From Neisseria flavescens (GTDB lineage Bacteria; Pseudomonadota; Gammaproteobacteria; Burkholderiales; Neisseriaceae), in contig NZ_CP039886.1 in assembly GCF_005221285.1 (NCBI RefSeq), positions 434,001 through 498,000 on the forward strand: 64,000 bases of DNA, written 5' to 3'. Under the pieces are notes generated by a model that was not told where the DNA came from, made no database searches, and saw only the letters and a list, made by a program, of their open reading frames with translations. Both the position numbers and the translations under genes were made by a program. Of the stretch, positions 8,180 to 17,046 are shown piece after piece; the first letter of the stretch is position 1; each line of letters opens with the position of its first letter.

Positions 8180-9235
8180 ATGTGGCGTTATATCTTTCAT
8201 CGTTTGCTCCTTTTGATTCCCACGTTGTTGGGGATTTTGGCGATTACCTTCGCCGTCATTCAGTTTGTCCCCGGCGGTCCGGTGGAACAGATGGTTCAGC
8301 AGCTGACGCAGGGTGCGGTTGGCGGCGAAACAGCAGGACGCAGTATGCCCGGAACTTTGGCTAAAAACGGCAACCGCATCAGTGCGGAAGATTTGGCCGC
8401 GCTGAATGCTTTGTACGGTTTCGACAAGCCGCCTGTAACGCGATTTGTGGATATGGTATGGAAATTCGCCCGTTTCGATTTGGGTGAGAGCTTTTTCCAT
8501 CACCAAACTGTATTTGATCTGGTGAAAGAGAAAATGCCGGTATCGATGAGTTTGGGTTTGTGGACATTCTTCCTAACTTATTTGATATGTATTCCGTTGG
8601 GTATTGCCAAGGCGGTCAGGGATGGCAGCCGATTCGATACGATTACGGGTATGATTATTTTGGTCGGCTATACCGTACCGCCGTTTGTATTGGGTTTGGT
8701 GTTGCTGGTATTGTTTGGCGGCGGCAGCTTTTTTGCCTGGTTCCCGCAGGGCGGCTTGGTCGGCGACGATTTCGATACGCTCTCTTGGGCAGGTAAAGTC
8801 AAAGATTATTTGTGGCATATGGCTTTGCCGATTACCGCTTCGGTGGCAGGCAACTTGGCGGTGATGACCGTATTGACGAAAAACGTGTTCCTTGAAGAAA
8901 TCCGCCGTCAATATGTTTATACCGCGCGAGCCAAGGGCTTGCCTGAGAAGCAGATTCTGTGGAAGCATATTTTCCGCAACGCCATGATTCCTCTGATTAC
9001 CGGTTTCCCGGCCGCATTTATCGGCGCATTCTTTACCGGAAGCCTGTTGATTGAAACGTTGTTCTCGCTGGACGGGTTGGGCTTGCTGTCTTACGAGGCA
9101 GTGATGAAACGTGATTATCCTGTCGTAATGGGTACGCTGTATGTGTTCACGCTGATGGGGTTGTTGGCTAAATTGGTGTCGGATATTTCTTATTCATGGG
9201 TCGATCCGCGCATTCACTTTGGCGGACAGAAATAA
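8180..9235 (+). CDS. yejB: YejB-like peptide ABC transporter permease
   Basis: A 351-residue inner-membrane permease of the oligopeptide/microcin C class. It has an N-terminal helix (7-29, RLLLLIPTLLGILAITFAVIQF), a periplasmic segment, five further membrane helices and the EAA signature loop TARAKGLPEKQILWKHIFRNAM. This looks closest to E. coli YejB. I chose the ATG at 8180, preceded by AGAGGAA, over an upstream in-frame start inside the DUS spacer. A yejE-like gene follows 48 bases later. No solute-binding (YejA) or ATPase (YejF) gene is next to it, so they must be elsewhere or shared. Confidence 0.88.
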   Translation: MWRYIFHRLLLLIPTLLGILAITFAVIQFVPGGPVEQMVQQLTQGAVGGETAGRSMPGTLAKNGNRISAEDLAALNALYGFDKPPVTRFVDMVWKFARFDLGESFFHHQTVFDLVKEKMPVSMSLGLWTFFLTYLICIPLGIAKAVRDGSRFDTITGMIILVGYTVPPFVLGLVLLVLFGGGSFFAWFPQGGLVGDDFDTLSWAGKVKDYLWHMALPITASVAGNLAVMTVLTKNVFLEEIRRQYVYTARAKGLPEKQILWKHIFRNAMIPLITGFPAAFIGAFFTGSLLIETLFSLDGLGLLSYEAVMKRDYPVVMGTLYVFTLMGLLAKLVSDISYSWVDPRIHFGGQK

Positions 9236-9271
9236 GGCCGTCTGAAAATATCTTCAATCCATTATTAAAGA

Positions 9272-10312
9272 ATGTTTCGAACCATGAAAAAGAAAAAATC
9301 TACTTCAAACCCTACTTGGCAAGCCTTTAAGCAGCATAAGCGCGGTTGGTTGGCTTTGCGGATTTTGGCCGTTTTGTTTGTCGTCACTTTGCTTGCACCT
9401 TTGTGGAGCAACGACAAACCTTTGTGGATACGCTATCAGGGCGAGTATTTCTTCCCCTTGGTAAACGAATATCACGAAACCGCATTTGGCGGCGATTTCG
9501 ATACGCCTGCGGATTATCTGGATCCGCTTATCCGCCACAACATCACTTCAGACGGCAATTTTGCCCTTTACCTGCCCAATCCTTACGATGCCGATACCTT
9601 GAACGATTTTGATACGGCACCCGATCCGGCCAAACCGTCCGAACGGCATATCTTGGGAACGGACGACCGCGGCCGCGACCTGTTGGCGCGCTTGGTTTAC
9701 GGTTTCCGTGATTCGATGCTGTTTGCCTTGGTGTTGACCGTGGTGACTACCGTAATCGGCGTGGTTGCAGGCGCGGTGCAGGGTTATTTCGGCGGCAAAA
9801 CCGACCTTCTGATGCAGCGTTTTATCGAGGTTTGGGGCGGTATGCCGGAGCTGTACCTCTTGATTATCCTGTCTTCGTTCTTTAATCCGGGGCTGTTGAT
9901 TTTGCTGGTGTTGCTGTCGCTTTTCGGCTGGATGGGCTTGTCCGACTATGTCCGCGCCGAGTTTTTGAAAAACCGCCAGACCGATTATGTTTTGGCGGCG
10001 CGCGCGATGGGCGTGGGCAACCGTGAAATCATGTGGCGCCATATCCTGCCCAACAGCTTGACGCCGGTATTGGCCTTCCTGCCTTTCCGTATTTCCGGTG
10101 CGGTACTCGCTCTGACCAGTTTGGACTTCTTGGGCTTGGGCGTACCTGCCTCACAGGCGAGTTTGGGCGAGTTGCTGGCGCAAGGCAAAGACAACTTGGA
10201 CGCGTGGTGGATCGGCCTGTCTGCCGTTGCTACGTTGACGGTGATGCTGCTTTTGCTGGTCATGATCGGAGAAGGTTTGCGTCAGGCATTTGACGTACGC
10301 GCACGCAGTTAA
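9272..10312 (+). CDS. yejE: YejE-like peptide ABC transporter permease
   Basis: A 346-residue inner-membrane permease that pairs with the preceding YejB-like protein. It has an N-terminal helix (about 27-46), a long periplasmic part with HILGTDDRGRDLLARLVYGFRDSM, which is highly typical of YejE/OppC, and an EAA loop AARAMGVGNREIMWRHILPNS. The start is uncertain. ATG at 9272 has no ribosome site; ATG at 9284 (342 residues, MKKKKSTS) has AAAGAA eleven bases upstream and may be the real one. The gene ends at an inverted DUS pair. The pair would import short peptides. Confidence 0.87.
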   Translation: MFRTMKKKKSTSNPTWQAFKQHKRGWLALRILAVLFVVTLLAPLWSNDKPLWIRYQGEYFFPLVNEYHETAFGGDFDTPADYLDPLIRHNITSDGNFALYLPNPYDADTLNDFDTAPDPAKPSERHILGTDDRGRDLLARLVYGFRDSMLFALVLTVVTTVIGVVAGAVQGYFGGKTDLLMQRFIEVWGGMPELYLLIILSSFFNPGLLILLVLLSLFGWMGLSDYVRAEFLKNRQTDYVLAARAMGVGNREIMWRHILPNSLTPVLAFLPFRISGAVLALTSLDFLGLGVPASQASLGELLAQGKDNLDAWWIGLSAVATLTVMLLLLVMIGEGLRQAFDVRARS

Positions 10313-10366
10313 TTGCTTTTCTAAAGCTTGAAGAGGGTGGGCGGAAAAGCTTATCCTGCATTCTTA

Positions 10367-10394
10367 AGGCCGTCTGAAAAGTTTCAGACGGCCT
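10367..10394. terminator. Inverted DUS pair after yejE
   Basis: AGGCCGTCTGAAA and its complement around a one- or two-base centre, 55 bases downstream of the yejE stop. Confidence 0.75.
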
Positions 10395-10422
10395 CATCCA
10401 TTCGTTTAAATCATTAAAAACC

Positions 10423-11103
10423 ATGAATCAAGAAATCACATTTCTTACTCTTTTTCTGCTCGGCTTTTTTGGCGGAACGCATTGTGTCGGCATGTGCGGC
10501 GGATTGAGCAGCGCATTTGCTTTGCAGCTGCCGCCCCATTTAAACCGAATCGGGCTGATTGTATTGTTGAACTTGGGGCGCATCAGCAGCTATGTCGTCA
10601 TTGGCCTATTGGTCGGTTTGGTCGGGCAGGTCGGCATTTCCTTAGACGATACGCGCGCAGTTCAAAACGGTTTGTATATTGCTGCCAATGTCTTACTGCT
10701 TTTGCTCGGTCTGTATCTTGCCGGTATTTCCACTGCCGCAACCAAAATCGAAGGCATCGGCAAACCGATATGGAAACGCCTGAATCCTTTGTTAAACAAA
10801 TTGCTGCCGATTAAATCGGTGCCTGCCTGTTTCGGCGTGGGCGTGCTTTGGGGCTGGCTGCCTTGCGGTTTGGTGTACAGCGCGTCTTTGTATGCTTTGG
10901 GCAGCGGCAATGCCTTGCACGGCGGGCTGTATATGCTGGCGTTTGCATTGGGGACCTTGCCGAACCTGCTCGCGATGGGCATATTTGCAGCGCAGTTGAA
11001 AACCTTTCTGCAGAAACGTATGGTTCGTTTGTGCGCCGGATTGTTGGTGGCAGGATGGGCGATATGGCGCTTGGCCGTATTTGCGATGGGGCAAATCGGG
11101 TAA
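10423..11103 (+). CDS. DsbD_2/UreH-like membrane protein, probable metal transporter
   Basis: A 226-residue six-helix membrane protein. The first helix carries HCVGMCGG (20-27), and a later helix carries WLPCG (about 145-149). These paired cysteine motifs define the DsbD_2/UreH-like (COG2836) family, which includes proteins implicated in copper supply for cbb3 oxidase and in heavy-metal export. The context here is not informative: yejE lies upstream and a convergent TSUP transporter lies downstream. It starts 28 bases after a DUS-pair terminator, so it probably has its own promoter. The substrate is unknown. Confidence 0.8.
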   Translation: MNQEITFLTLFLLGFFGGTHCVGMCGGLSSAFALQLPPHLNRIGLIVLLNLGRISSYVVIGLLVGLVGQVGISLDDTRAVQNGLYIAANVLLLLLGLYLAGISTAATKIEGIGKPIWKRLNPLLNKLLPIKSVPACFGVGVLWGWLPCGLVYSASLYALGSGNALHGGLYMLAFALGTLPNLLAMGIFAAQLKTFLQKRMVRLCAGLLVAGWAIWRLAVFAMGQIG

Positions 11104-11141
11104 GGTAAAGGGGATTTATTTAGTTTATTTTTATTGCCATC

Positions 11142-11176
11142 AAAAAGGCCGTCTGAAAGATTTTCAGACGGCCTTT
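11142..11176. terminator. Bidirectional DUS-pair terminator
   Basis: AAAAAGGCCGTCTGAAA facing its complement with flanking A and T runs. It lies between two convergent genes ending at 11103 and 11189 and can serve both. Confidence 0.85.
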
Positions 11177-11188
11177 TCACAAGAAAGA

Positions 11189-11998
11189 TTAATGTATTAA
11201 ATTCCAAGCCATCTTGGCGGCAATCAGCAGCAACATGATGCCGAAGGCGATTTTGAGTTTTCGGGCGGGCAGCTTGTGCGCCGTTTTTACGCCGAGCGGA
11301 GCAAAGAGGATGGTGGCAACGCTCAATATGGCTACGGCCGGAAGATAGATAAAGCCTGCCGTGCCTTCAGGCAGGTTGGCAATATGCAAACCGTTGGCAA
11401 AATAGCCGATGGTGCCGGCAATCGCAATCGGCCATGCCAGACCTGAAGATGTGCCGATGGCACGGTGTGCCGGAAAGTTGCAATACAGCAGAAATGGAAC
11501 GGATAGCGAACCGCCGCCGATACCGACCCAACTTGAAGCCGCCCCAAAAAGCGTGCCGACGGCTGTCAGACCGGGGAGTTCAGGCAGGGTGCGTGAAGGT
11601 TTGGGCTTGGAATCGCGTAGGGTTTTGAGTGCGATAAAGGCAAGAAATGCAATAAAGAAAACCTGCAAAGCCAGCGTCGGCATATATTTTGCCGTTGCCG
11701 CGCCGAGGAGTACGCCGAGTATCATGCCCGGCGTCATCCGGCGGACGGTCGCCCAATCGATGGCATGCTTTTTATGTTGGGCATACATACTGGAGAAGGT
11801 GGTAAACACCATGACGGCAAAGGAAGTGCCGATGGCGAGATGCTGGGCATAGGGGTGAGCGCCTATGCCTTGCAGCTGCAACGCCCATAAGACAACGGGA
11901 ACAATCAACGTGCCGCCGCCTACGCCGAATAGTCCGGCAATAAAGCCTGCCGCGCTGCCGACGGCGAGCAGGGCAAGGATGATGTCCCAAGACCACAT
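11189..11998 (-). CDS. TSUP-family (TauE/SafE) membrane transporter
   Basis: A 269-residue protein with eight predicted membrane helices and the two duplicated glycine motifs of the TauE/SafE family: AGLFGVGGGTLIVP (about 21-34) and ASSWVGIGGGSLSVP. Family members such as YfcA export sulfite, sulfoacetate or other sulfur-containing anions; the substrate cannot be read from sequence. Its ATG begins two bases after the stop codon of pssA, and that stop is part of a DUS, so the two are one transcript. Confidence 0.87.
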   Translation of the reverse strand: MWSWDIILALLAVGSAAGFIAGLFGVGGGTLIVPVVLWALQLQGIGAHPYAQHLAIGTSFAVMVFTTFSSMYAQHKKHAIDWATVRRMTPGMILGVLLGAATAKYMPTLALQVFFIAFLAFIALKTLRDSKPKPSRTLPELPGLTAVGTLFGAASSWVGIGGGSLSVPFLLYCNFPAHRAIGTSSGLAWPIAIAGTIGYFANGLHIANLPEGTAGFIYLPAVAILSVATILFAPLGVKTAHKLPARKLKIAFGIMLLLIAAKMAWNLIH

Positions 11999-11999
11999 T

Positions 12000-12779
12000 T
12001 CAGACGGCCTTATCGTGTTTGTGAGTTTTGTGGCGTTTTTTAAACCAACGGATGACTGCCATCACATAACCGGACAGGCTGTAACCGAAGAAGAACAAGA
12101 AGAGGACGAGCGAAGGTTCCCAATTAATCAAAAGCAAAATCAATACGGCCAACACCATGCCCATAAACGGCACTTGGCGGCGGACGTTGATTTCTTTAAA
12201 GCTCCAAAACGGAATCTGCACAATCATGGAAATACCGGCAAACAGGGTAATGCCCAATGCCCACCAATGTACGCCGGGGAAGCGTTCAAAGCTGTGGTTA
12301 ACCCAAATCAGGCCGACAATCAACGCAGCGGCGGTCGGGCTTGGAACGCCGATAAACCAGCGTTTATCGACTTTGCCGATGAGCGTGTTGAATAGTGCCA
12401 AACGCAGGGCGGCGCAGGCGCAGTAGATAAAGGCAACGGAATAACCGATTTTGCCAAACTGCCAAAGTTGCCATTTGTAGGCAATCAGGGCAGGCGCTAC
12501 GCCGAAGCTGACCATATCGGCAAGGCTGTCGAGCTGTTCGCCGAACGCGCTCTGGCTGTTGGTCAAACGGGCAACGCGTCCGTCCATGCCGTCGAGCAGC
12601 ATGGAAAGGAAAACTGCAATCGCCGCCGTTTCATAACGTCCGTGCATGGACTGGGTAATGGCGAAGAACGCGCAAAACAGTGCGGCGATGGTAAAGGAAT
12701 TGGGCAGCAGGTAAATGCTGTTTTTGCGGATGGAGTTGCGTGGTGGAATCGGATTTTCTGTATTTTGTGCGTTGTCCAT
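12000..12779 (-). CDS. pssA: CDP-diacylglycerol-serine O-phosphatidyltransferase
   Basis: A 259-residue inner-membrane enzyme that makes phosphatidylserine, precursor of phosphatidylethanolamine, from CDP-diacylglycerol and serine. The CDP-alcohol phosphotransferase motif is visible as LLDGMDGRVAR followed by GEQLDSLADMVSFG, supplying the four metal-binding aspartates. At least seven hydrophobic helices follow. The C-terminus is a basic His/Lys tail, HKTHKHDK. The last codons GCC GTC TGA are themselves a DUS, giving Ala-Val-stop. A TSUP transporter follows directly. This is the bacterial type II (Bacillus/Helicobacter-like) PssA, not the E. coli phospholipase-D type. Confidence 0.92.
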   Translation of the reverse strand: MDNAQNTENPIPPRNSIRKNSIYLLPNSFTIAALFCAFFAITQSMHGRYETAAIAVFLSMLLDGMDGRVARLTNSQSAFGEQLDSLADMVSFGVAPALIAYKWQLWQFGKIGYSVAFIYCACAALRLALFNTLIGKVDKRWFIGVPSPTAAALIVGLIWVNHSFERFPGVHWWALGITLFAGISMIVQIPFWSFKEINVRRQVPFMGMVLAVLILLLINWEPSLVLFLFFFGYSLSGYVMAVIRWFKKRHKTHKHDKAV

Positions 12780-12902
12780 AATGTTTCCGTATATGCTGCG
12801 TGTGCAGATGAGGCATTATACCGCATTGGCAGGTTAAGGATTTTTAAAAGGCAGACATAGTTTCACTTTATCGGCATAAAGTTTCAGACGGCCTTTATTT
12901 TG

Positions 12903-14252
12903 TCAGTCAAACAACTCGCCTTGTGCCTGCTCTTTGGTCACACGTACGTCGGTTTCGCCGTCGGCAAAAGTGATGTGCAGTTTTTGACCTTGTTTCAACG
13001 TATCGGCATTGCGGATGACTTGTCCGCGAGTGTTTTTGACGACCGAGAAGCCGCGTTCCAGAATATGCTGCGGCGATACGGCTTCGAGCAATGCGGCTTG
13101 GGCGGTCAGGCTTTGACGGCGGTGGGCAAGCAGCTGGCGGAAGGAATGCGACAAGGCCGTCTGAAAGTGGGTGATATTGTTTTTGTAAACGGAAACATCA
13201 GGACGGCAATGTTTCAGGGTTTGGGTTTGGCGTTCAAAACGGGTGGTATGTGCGCGGAGGTTTTGCGTCATCGAGTAAGACAGTATCTGCGCCAGCTTGC
13301 TGATTGAGGCACGCTGCTCGTCAAGTTTTTGGCGCGGATGACGGATTTGCCGCGCCAGCCAGTCGAGTTTTTGGCTGGCATCGAAATAGCGTTGTTCCAA
13401 AACGGTTTTCAGACGGCCTTGCGCTTGGGCGAGGCGGTGTAACGATTCTTGGCGGTTGGGACTGACCAATTCTGCCGCGCCGGTCGGTGTGGGCGCACGC
13501 ACGTCGGCGACGAAATCGGCGAGCGTGAAATCGGTTTCGTGTCCCACGCCGCTGACGAAGGGAATCGCGCAGGCTTCGATGGCACGCACGACCGGTTCTT
13601 CGTTAAACGCCCACAAATCTTCGATGCTGCCGCCGCCGCGACAGACAATCAGTACATCGCATTCGGCGCGTTGCGATGCGGTTTTAATCGCTTGGGCAAT
13701 TTGCAACTCGCTGCCTGTGCCTTGAACGGGTGTCGGATAAACGATAACGGGGATTTCGGGCGCGCGGCGGTTTAAGGTGGTTACGACATCGCGCAAAGCC
13801 GCCGCTGCCAGACTGGTGACGATGCCGATACATTGCGGACGGGCAGGCAACGGTTTTTTGCGTTCCGACGCAAACGCGCCTTCCGCCTGCAACTGCGCCT
13901 TCAACCGCTCGTAGGCTTCGTAAAGCTGCCCCAAACCTTTGAGCCGCACCTCGTTTACGGTAATTTGAAATTCGCCCCGCGCTTCATAAATGCTGATTTT
14001 TCCTGATACTTCGATATGGTCGCCTTCTTTCAAAGGCTTCGCCAAGCGCATGGCCGCACCCTTAAACATCGCGCAACGCACCTGCGCGCGGCTGTCTTTG
14101 AGCGAGAAATAATAATGTCCGCTGGCGGCACGGGTCAGGTTGGATACTTCACCGGCAATCCACAAGCCTGCAAGATGGTCTTCCAGCAAGGCTTTGGCAA
14201 TGGCGTTGAGTTCGGATACGGAAATGGAGGAGGGCGCGAAAAGTTCGGACAT
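12903..14252 (-). CDS. xseA: Exodeoxyribonuclease VII large subunit
   Basis: A 449-residue catalytic subunit of exonuclease VII, which degrades single-stranded DNA with XseB. The N-terminal OB fold (about 8-105, with LWIAGEVSNLTRAASGHYYFSLKD) is followed by the nuclease core containing CIGIVTSLAAAALRDV, VIVCRGGGSIEDLWAFNEE and FVSGVGHETDFTLADFVADVRAPTPTGAAE, all highly diagnostic. A coiled-coil region with repeated LR/RQ follows, and two internal DUS encode FQTAL and GRLKT. I prefer ATG 14252 over the GTG one codon upstream. No xseB is adjacent. A single DUS at about 12882-12893 may contribute to termination. Confidence 0.94.
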   Translation of the reverse strand: MSELFAPSSISVSELNAIAKALLEDHLAGLWIAGEVSNLTRAASGHYYFSLKDSRAQVRCAMFKGAAMRLAKPLKEGDHIEVSGKISIYEARGEFQITVNEVRLKGLGQLYEAYERLKAQLQAEGAFASERKKPLPARPQCIGIVTSLAAAALRDVVTTLNRRAPEIPVIVYPTPVQGTGSELQIAQAIKTASQRAECDVLIVCRGGGSIEDLWAFNEEPVVRAIEACAIPFVSGVGHETDFTLADFVADVRAPTPTGAAELVSPNRQESLHRLAQAQGRLKTVLEQRYFDASQKLDWLARQIRHPRQKLDEQRASISKLAQILSYSMTQNLRAHTTRFERQTQTLKHCRPDVSVYKNNITHFQTALSHSFRQLLAHRRQSLTAQAALLEAVSPQHILERGFSVVKNTRGQVIRNADTLKQGQKLHITFADGETDVRVTKEQAQGELFD

Positions 14253-14433
14253 CACGAAACAGGAAAAATTTGGGAAAGCTGAATTATAAGGGTTTTAGAG
14301 CCATTCGTTGTATTCGTTTTCATGAAACTTGCGCCCTTTGTTTTAATATTATCAAAGCCGCATGTTCAGACGGCCTTGTCTGGGCGGGCTTGTGTTATAT
14401 TATCGTTTGATTTTCGCTTCAAAAGCCGTGCGT

Positions 14434-15444
14434 ATGCCCAAACTCCACCAAATTATCGAACGCCATTGGCAATCCCCCAATCCGTTTTTGTCTTTGCTGT
14501 TAAAACCATTGTCCAAGCTGTTTGCCAAAGTTGCAGCGAAACGGCGTGATGATTTTGTTTCAGGCCGTCTGAAAAGCGAAAAATTGCCTGTGCCTGTGGT
14601 GGTGGTCGGCAATATCCATGCAGGCGGAACAGGGAAAACGCCGATAGTCGCCGCGCTGGTGTCGGGTTTGCAGGAAAAGGGCGTTAAGGTCGGCATCATC
14701 AGCCGAGGTTACGGGCGCAAGAGCAAGGCGGTTCATGTATTGAATACAGCCAGCAGTGCGGCAGATGCAGGCGACGAGCCTTTATTGCTGTTTCGCCAAA
14801 CCGGTGCGCCGACGGCGGTAGGCAGCAGCCGTGTAGAAGCAGGCAGGGCATTGCTTGCGGCGCATCCGGAGCTTGAATTGATTGTGGCCGACGACGGCTT
14901 GCAACATTATGCCTTGCAACGCGATATGGAAATTGCCGTATTCCCGGCGGCAGATACTGGTCGCACCAATTTGGATTTACTGCCCAACGGCAGCTTGCGC
15001 GAACCTTTGTCTCGGTTGGCTTCCGTTGATGCGGTCGTCGTCAGCGGGGGGCAAGCAGATACGGCATTCAGGCCGTCTGAAAATATGTTTGCCAGCCATA
15101 TTGAAACAGGGCAGATTCACCGTTTGAACAGGCCGTCTGAAAAATTGGATTTGGCGGGTTTGGGAAGTCAAACCGTCGCCGCCGTCGCCGGTATCGCCAA
15201 GCCGGAGCGTTTTTTTAATACGTTGCAAAGCATGAATATTGCTTTAAAACAAACCGTTGCCTTGCCTGATCATGCAGATATTACGGCCGCGGATTTACCG
15301 AATGCAGATGTGGTGATTATCACGGAAAAGGATGCGGTCAAATTTTCAGACGGCCACGGCCTGAATCATGTGTGGGTCTTGCCTGTTTATGCGATAATTG
15401 AGCCGGACTTAGCGGCGTTTGTATCCGCGAATGTTTCAATCTAA
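14434..15444 (+). CDS. lpxK: Tetraacyldisaccharide 4'-kinase
   Basis: A 336-residue lipid A biosynthesis kinase that adds the 4'-phosphate to the tetraacyl disaccharide at the inner membrane. An N-terminal hydrophobic helix (about 18-31) is followed by the Walker A GNIHAGGTGKTP (59-70), then ISRGYGRKS, ADDGLQHY and ITEKDAVKF, all LpxK hallmarks. The ATG at 14434 gives the normal length; an upstream in-frame ATG at 14362 would start inside a DUS. Three AG-type DUS lie inside the gene (14572, 15070 and 15130), encoding GRLKSE, RPSEN and RPSEK; the last two are exactly 60 bases apart. Next is an insertion-disrupted gene. Confidence 0.93.
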   Translation: MPKLHQIIERHWQSPNPFLSLLLKPLSKLFAKVAAKRRDDFVSGRLKSEKLPVPVVVVGNIHAGGTGKTPIVAALVSGLQEKGVKVGIISRGYGRKSKAVHVLNTASSAADAGDEPLLLFRQTGAPTAVGSSRVEAGRALLAAHPELELIVADDGLQHYALQRDMEIAVFPAADTGRTNLDLLPNGSLREPLSRLASVDAVVVSGGQADTAFRPSENMFASHIETGQIHRLNRPSEKLDLAGLGSQTVAAVAGIAKPERFFNTLQSMNIALKQTVALPDHADITAADLPNADVVIITEKDAVKFSDGHGLNHVWVLPVYAIIEPDLAAFVSANVSI

Positions 15445-15517
15445 ATGCTTATAGATGTTTTACAGATGTTTTAAAGATGATCTTCAAACTACGCGATAGG
15501 AGCAAATCATGAATTTA

Positions 15518-16335
15518 GAACCTGTATTCACAAAAATGATAAAATATCTTTATGACTAGGAAATCCTACCCAACAGACTTAACAGATGCCCAATGGCAAG
15601 CGATTGAGCCACATTTTAACCGGCTACGCCACTACAAATGGGATAAACGTAAATGAGTGAATGCCGTTTTGTACATTACCAAAACAGGTTGCCAATGGCG
15701 TATGCTGCCCAATGATTTTCCACCTTATCCGACCGTATGGAGTTTCTATCGCAGAGCCAACCAATCAGGCTTATGGGATAGGATTCTTTTGGCATTGGTT
15801 CAAAAAAACGTTTAATCCATCAAAAACAAGCGATGCCGACTTATGCCATTATTGATTCGCAAAGTGTCAAAACAGCTTCCGGCGCACATGATAAAGGTTT
15901 TGACGGAGGTAAAAAAATCAAAGGCCGTAAGCGACATATAGCTGTTGATACGTTGGGTAACCTATTGTCTGTTGTGGTTCATGCAGCCAATATTCATGAC
16001 ACAAAAGCAGGTATTTTTGCAGCAAAAAAAGCGTTTGAGACCTATCCTGGTTTAAAAGGTTTCTGTGCAGACGCAGGTTATCGGAATACATTTGAGCGCG
16101 AAGTATCGGAGCAATTGGGTTTAACTGTTGAGATTTCAAAGAAAATTCAAGATATTTCTTGGCATATTCTGCCCAAACGTTGGATTGTAGAACGAACGTT
16201 TGCATGGTTAGGTTGGTCTCGACGTTTGGCAAAAGATTTTGAGCAGACGAATTTATCTGCTGAAAATTTTGTCAAACTAGGGTATATTTCACAAATATTA
16301 AAATTTATCAAATAGTTGTTTGTGAATACAGGTTC
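15518..16335 (+). mobile_element. IS5-family (IS427-like) insertion sequence
   Basis: An 818-bp element with perfect 17-bp terminal inverted repeats: GAACCTGTATTCACAAA at 15518-15534 and its complement at 16319-16335. It is flanked by a 3-bp target duplication TTA (15515-15517, 16336-16338). The size, TNA-type target and two overlapping frames joined at a slippery heptamer fit the IS427 group of IS5. It lies inside the signal-peptide codons of a DUF2059 gene. Element boundaries are exact from the repeats; I cannot give its ISfinder name. Confidence 0.93.
15552..16315 (+). pseudogene. IS5-family transposase with frameshift site and internal stop
   Basis: Frame A starts MTRKSYPTDLTDAQW and would run through KTGCQWRMLPNDFPPYPTVW to VQKNV-stop at 15815. 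Frame B supplies the catalytic DDE part: YAIIDSQSVKT, CADAGYRNTFE and WIVERTFAWLGWSRRLAKD. The frames meet at A-AAA-AAC (15803-15809), a classic -1 slippery heptamer in the correct phase, giving VQKKRLIHQK. Codon 35 is TGA (15654-15656) where family members have TGG (K-W-V-N), so frame A is interrupted and this copy is probably inactive unless supplied in trans. Confidence 0.85.
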
Positions 16336-17046
16336 TTAAAATATTTGTTGGTCGCTTGTGCAGCTTTATTTGTATCTACTCAAAGCCTGGCTGCTAAACC
16401 AAGTGATGAATCTGCAATGAAATGGTTGGAGATTCAAGGGATAAGCAATAATTATAGCGAGAAAGTGCAATGTTCTTTGGAGATGGTGAATAAAGAAGAC
16501 AATGAACGCTTGTTAACGATGACGCCCAAAGCTCAAAAAGCGCAGATGAAGGCAGTCATCAGTCGTTATATAAAAAACATGCAAGACGATTTGAGCCGCC
16601 CAGAGTTGAAAAAAACAATGGCTAGATGAAGAAAAGCGTGCCGTACAGAAAGTATTTACACAAGAAGAAGTCGATGTACTCAACCGCTTTTTCTCTTCCC
16701 CTCGGGGTAAGGGTATTTTGAAAAAAAAATCAATCATCTCAGACAGAATGGCGGAGATATTGACAATGTGCTGAGCCAAGCAGACGTGGACAGCATGGCA
16801 AAATTGTTTGAGCATGGAGCCGGTAAGTCTGCCTTTGAAAAGATGGAACGTTTCGACAAATTGAATGATGAGATTGTTGAAAAGACAATGAGCAACAACT
16901 ATATCAACGCAAGCAAGAAATATACGCCTGCTTTCAAGGCGTAAACGCGCGATATTTTGTGCAAGGGCAATAAACATTCTTCGGAATGTGCCAAATAGTG
17001 TGCAGGCCGTCTGAAAATATTGATATTTATTAAGTAGGTAGAAAAA

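Larger units (their letters stand above)
15509..16998 (+). pseudogene. DUF2059-family exported protein, disrupted by an IS, two frameshifts and a stop
   Basis: Removing the IS (15518-16335) and one TTA target copy joins ATGAATTTA to AAATATTTG, giving MNLKYLLVACAALFVSTQSLAA, a clean signal peptide after an AGGAG site. Downstream, a run of seven A near 16609 (six would keep frame) and a run of nine A near 16721 each shift the frame, and TAA at 16942 stops it. Corrected, the protein continues through FTQEEVDVLNRFF to ILCKGNKHSSECAK, ending at TAG 16996-16998. It matches the intact neighbour at 17047-17619 (FTQEEVDVL versus LTQEEVDAL; ILCKGN versus IMCSGK), so both are DUF2059 paralogues. DUF2059 proteins are periplasmic and of unknown function. 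With four lesions this is a decayed gene. Confidence 0.9.
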
